Assembly: GCA_930367205.1 (NCBI GenBank)
Contig: OV884011.1
Span: forward strand, 103,283,139-103,347,138
Direction: 5' to 3'
DNA: 64,000 nucleotides
From: Acanthosoma haemorrhoidale
Lineage: Eukaryota > Arthropoda > Insecta > Hemiptera > Acanthosomatidae
Shown here: positions 60,290 through 64,000 of the stretch, in pieces
Position numbering within the stretch: position 1 is the stretch's first letter
How the letters are laid out: each line of letters begins with the position of its first letter
Notes under the pieces: model-generated
The model's input: only the letters and a program-made list of their open reading frames with translations
What the model was told of the DNA's origin: nothing
Database searches by the model: none
Position numbers and translations under genes: made by a program

Positions 60290-60452
60290 ATTCTAACCTG
60301 TCAAAACAATCTTGTGTGAAGTGTTTCGGGCACTAATTGCTTCGTTTAGACGGCTTTTAATTTTTTCTCTTCACTGGTAGAATTTATTTTTTCTTTCTTC
60401 CTCGTCTAAAGGAAACCTGTCAACAGGTGTTGCATTGAGGAAGATTTTACAC
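60290..60452 (-). pseudogene. Decayed THAP domain
   Basis: Read on the minus strand in two frames. The first contains NATPVDRFPLDEEERKNKF, the mid-domain pattern FP-x-DEE-R-x-x-W of THAP fingers. The second contains KPSKRSN, then CPKHFTQDCFD, the closing Cys...His signature (C-x2-H-F-x3-x-F-like) of the C2CH zinc-binding module. A frameshift, an in-frame TAA where a conserved aromatic is usual, and a further stop break it. THAP fingers bind DNA in host regulators and at the N-terminus of P-element-type transposases. The transposon origin is more likely in this setting, but no transposase catalytic part was identified. Confidence 0.6.
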
Positions 60453-61142
60453 GACGGAACCAGGAAAGGAAACTAAATATAACCTCTTTCAAGCGTTTAA
60501 GAAAATTAAAATCATTTATGTCCATCCATTTCGTTTGTTCTAAAACAACAACTTATTAACAATATTAGTATTCTCATTTAGTTGGTCTCATTTTATTGTG
60601 CTACAGCCAAATGCGACGCAGCAAGCCCGTGGCAGGTGAATACAATAAAACAGGTGAAACACAAAAATCACGTGTAAGTATAACTGTGTAACATCGAGTG
60701 CCGAAGGAAGGGTGTGTTGGAGTGGGGATGAGTTAAAGGCACTAGCGCCTAACTCCCCCCTCGATTAGCTTAGCCCTTAGTTCAGGCAACAAAGGCTGAA
60801 AATCGCTGATTAGAAAAGTTCTGGATTTTGGTACAGTTCTCCATTGGACAACAAACGTCCCCACCAGGGGGGGGGCAGATTGGATGTCCCTTTTTTGGGG
60901 TTTTCTTAAATATCTCGGGGACTATCAACTTTAACAAAAGGTAATTTATACAAAATTAAAGTACATAACATTTCCTCTAAGAAAGATATTTAATTTTTGA
61001 AGTCAGTGCCTCTTTTGTGCTCAAACAGTGTGTGAAAGAAAAAAAAACCGTTGTCTAGACTTCAACAGGTATATGCTGTCCGAGCTTTTACATTTCACGA
61101 ATCTAAAAAAATAGCGACACTAAAAGAAAGAAGATAAATGGG
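60453..61142. other. Unassigned DNA
   Basis: Nothing recognised; it includes a G9 run near 60869. Confidence 0.55.
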
Positions 61143-61795
61143 GATACTGTTTTAAGACGCATCGACGTTGTAGGCGACCTACATGCTAATGCTGTTTTTT
61201 ACCTACATGACTGTTATGTAAACTTCTTGGTTCATGGACCAGCAAGCAAGGTTCGCCCTAAAGTTGAAAAAAATTCAGCTACGATGGAGGAGCTTCATAA
61301 GTATTTAGATGAACACGATGACTGTCAATTTTCTATAAATGAACTTTCATGAAAAGAAAAGCCAATGGTGGTTGCTATTAGAGCGAGGTTGGCCCGAAAA
61401 TATGGTGAGCGTTTAATATTCAGTGGAAACGGAAACGAGCAGTACTGCTACCTACTTTCGAGTTGTCGATCACAAAACCTTGAACGAAGCGTGGCATTCA
61501 TGGCGATGTCGGACAGACGGTTTTCTAGATCAAGTTGGGCATATGATTCCAGAAACCCTCACGGTGTTCTCGGATTCGTTGGGTTCAGTAAAAAGAAGGG
61601 AAGGAAGTAAAGTGAAAAGAAAACTAGTCTCTATTACCCATACTGTAATTACTGCAATTCGATGATGTGGGTGTCGGAAAGCTGGTATGCCAAGTTCAGC
61701 AGTAAGCACCAACTGCCGAGGCACATGCACGAATGGTCCACCGATTCAAGAAGACTCTGACGAAGAAGAGGAGAAAGATGCTGAACAATTCGAGT
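61143..61795 (+). pseudogene. Relic of a transposon-associated cysteine-tailed protein
   Basis: Four consecutive plus-strand pieces in shifting frames read as one decayed protein. They are: GDLHANAVFYLHDCYVNFLV (61167-61230) with EELHKYLDEHDDCQFSINEL ending in TGA at about 61350; LARKYGERLIFSGNGNE (about 61389-61440); LNEAWHSWR...VGHMIPETLTVF...KRKLVSITHTVITAIR (61470-61662); and CGCRKAGMP...NCRGTCTNGP followed by an acidic DEEEE tail (61668-61780). This order resembles large repetitive proteins of unknown function in many invertebrate genomes, from memory of the pattern LHAADA...C...F, PETL...K...AIAHSI, and a C-x-C-K-x-G...C tail. The middle part before the Cys tail is deleted and two tail cysteines are serines. 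Confidence 0.6.
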
Positions 61796-61800
61796 TCTAC

Positions 61801-64000
61801 CACATCACTCCATCGGCCCACTTGCATATCTGTACTTGCGTATCCCTTCAAAATGTACTCCCCCCCCCCCCTGTTCAGGCCACTCCAATGAACAACTGTT
61901 CAAAAATTAAGAACTTTATGATTTATTTTTTCTATTTTTCATTTGTTGCCTGGACTACGAGTATCTACTGTATGCTATCTAACAACTTAAGACTTTGTGA
62001 GATGTCGTGTCATGGATTTCGCCCGCGGTATATATGTATATTTATATTCTCAAATCCCTCTTCTCAAACCCACTTTTGCTTATTAAGTTAATATTATTAG
62101 CATAATGCGATTTTAATGTCATCTTAATTCTTCATTTACATATATTTTCCATCTTGGATCTCGCCAAGGCTTGTTTTCTATTTCAGGCTAATCACCATTC
62201 ACTTGCCTCTTTCCACTCTACTGTAGGCAATGAATAAATATCTTTGTAAATCCAAGGATCATTTGCCTCACTATCTTTTTTTTTTATTATTATCTAAGAT
62301 TAATTTCATTTATTTACTAAAACGCATCACATGTAAAACTGTTTAAATAATGCTGAGCTGAGAATTGAAAAAGCTGATCATTTTGAAAAATCGTCATCGT
62401 CACAAAGTACTTCATAATTTTTAAATAAACTATTTAATTAAGTTAGCGTATTGACTAGCGTAAGCATACACATTTTTAGATCATCATTTTTTTAATATAC
62501 TTAAAAAAAATTATTTAGTTCATAACTAATTAAAAAATAATACGGAGAATTAACTTATCCATGGGTCAAATAAATTTAATGTTCGGTTATTTCCGTTTAT
62601 AATTGTCAATGACCATACTAATGTCAATAATATGAAGTACATTAGGGTTCGCCTGCAGTTATTGGCGCACTAAGCCATTACCTGGCTGGCGCAGGTGACT
62701 GATTTAGTGCAAATCTGATACCTCGCATCGTTATTAAATCCTCAGAGGTCTATAAACTGGTGGTGCAATAACCCTATTGCACGTATAACCCTACGTACCA
62801 GCCGAGTCGTGGTAATATACAGTTAACGAGGGTCGTCCTTATGTACGAGTACTAATATAGAGGGTCGTTTATAAAGACCGCTTATGATCTAAACTATTAT
62901 ACGCAATATGTGCTCATCTAAAGAGAGAGTGAGAAAATAAAGACTAAAGGAGACAAATATTCATCTCCCCTTAGCTTCGATAAGACTTACAGTCTAACAG
63001 TGGGCCAAGAAGGCGTCATTATTTAACTGAAACATTAATTCAAATATGATACGAAAATTGAAGGTTCAGTTCTGCTGTGAAAAGATTTTAATAACTGTTT
63101 TATTAGTAGTCCACTAAAGCTCCAACAAATATTTGATATCAAGATCTCGACGTCTATGATATTTTGTAATTACTAAATGATTGATGGTCATTACTTCATT
63201 CATGAGTCATGAAAGCTATGGATTTCATTTTAACCACAGTCAGGGCAACAAAACTACCATTCAAAATATCATTTCTTTAAATAAAAAAACAATGGATGAT
63301 TTCCGACTGAGAACAGGACTTTAATAGTGTTTTGTTATTACAGCAAAGTAATAAGTAAACCCGAATTACATTTCTTAAACTTAATCCAGAAATAATGGTT
63401 AGCCCGTTTCGTTTTAGTTTATGACTTCTCAATTCTCACTTCATTCAAGATTTAAATTTATGATTTTTCCATATTTTCAAGGGCACATAAGTATTAATTA
63501 ACACATAAGTAGTAACTCACACATAATTTCAAAGATATTCCAAAAAGTTTAAGTAATTGGCCCAACATTGAAAAAACGGATGTTTAATCCCGTAACAACC
63601 AATTTAAGTAGGTTTATGCTTGTGTATTAGTATTTTTTTTTCTATTTCAAAAATACTGAGTACTTTTTTTCGAAATCATTATTTACATATTAATTACATA
63701 AGAAACTCCCACTGTAATAAGAAAATAAGTATTTTTAATTTAAATAAGACATTTTTCATTTATATATGTTGCGAAAAGAAGAATTTATTTAGTTGGTCAT
63801 TGATATTTAGTCGATAAAAAAATTCGAGGAGCCGAAATTAATCCGAGTTATTGAACCGTCCGTTCGCTTAGATGAGATTAATTTTTCTTCCTCCTTATTG
63901 CTTGAGCTTCTTTTAATTTTTCTTCTCTACCATCCTCCAAAAGAGATTTATTATTCAATTATAAAGCTACTTCGTTGGGAAAAGGTAGATTGAGTCATTT
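61801..64000. other. Unassigned AT-rich DNA
   Basis: No gene recognised. A C11 run at about 61860-61870 lies just after the relic. The block 62650-62830, around GGTGCAATAACCCTATTGCAC, contains a perfect short inverted repeat. Confidence 0.5.

Noticed and set aside
1..64000. CRISPR arrays, bacterial operons, phage or defence systems
   Set aside because: No regularly spaced repeats and no bacterial gene density; the window is eukaryotic repeat-rich DNA.

Overview
The window looks like nuclear, AT-rich, non-coding DNA of an arthropod, most likely an insect; the exact taxon cannot be read from it. The clues are the low GC content, long A/T and C/G homopolymer runs, the absence of any long host ORF, and a dense load of retroelements. 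I recognise no intact host protein-coding gene, tRNA, rRNA or CRISPR array. Most open frames are chance frames or parts of transposable elements.

Layout. 0-8.7 kb is mostly unassigned, with one 5'-truncated jockey-like LINE tail (4870-5344). 8.7-13.3 kb holds two related LTR-like units (types A and B) and another LINE fragment. 17.4-19.9 kb is a nest: a tRNA-Lys primer-binding site, a LINE 3' end, a type A LTR, a LINE endonuclease fragment and an inverted LINE scrap. 23.2-25.1 kb is a composite element bounded by type A LTR ends and a perfect 5-bp target-site duplication; it carries gag-knuckle and reverse transcriptase pieces of a different LINE. 31.5-32.6, 35.8-36.8 and 42.0-43.6 kb hold further LTR and LINE fragments. 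A decayed LINE copy lies at 49.4-49.9 kb. 51.0-55.7 kb is a nearly complete jockey-clade LINE on the minus strand. Beyond it are a Tc1/mariner-like palindrome, a 108-bp direct repeat, a ruined THAP-domain sequence and a ruined transposon-associated protein.

The complete LINE is the best-supported object. ORF1 has a region resembling the PRE_C2HC domain plus three zinc knuckles. ORF2 has an APE-type endonuclease followed by reverse transcriptase, with all core motifs visible. Each ORF is interrupted by one single-base frameshift. ORF1 and ORF2 share one frame and are separated by a single TAA followed directly by GTG, and a second copy has the same junction. This suggests non-AUG initiation, reinitiation or readthrough for ORF2.

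The LTR-like units occur as solo or truncated copies with no gag-pol of their own. Types A and B share their 3' half but differ in their 5' half. LTR and jockey sequences abut each other repeatedly, which points to nested insertion and possibly template switching. Long stretches between these elements contain nothing I can name.
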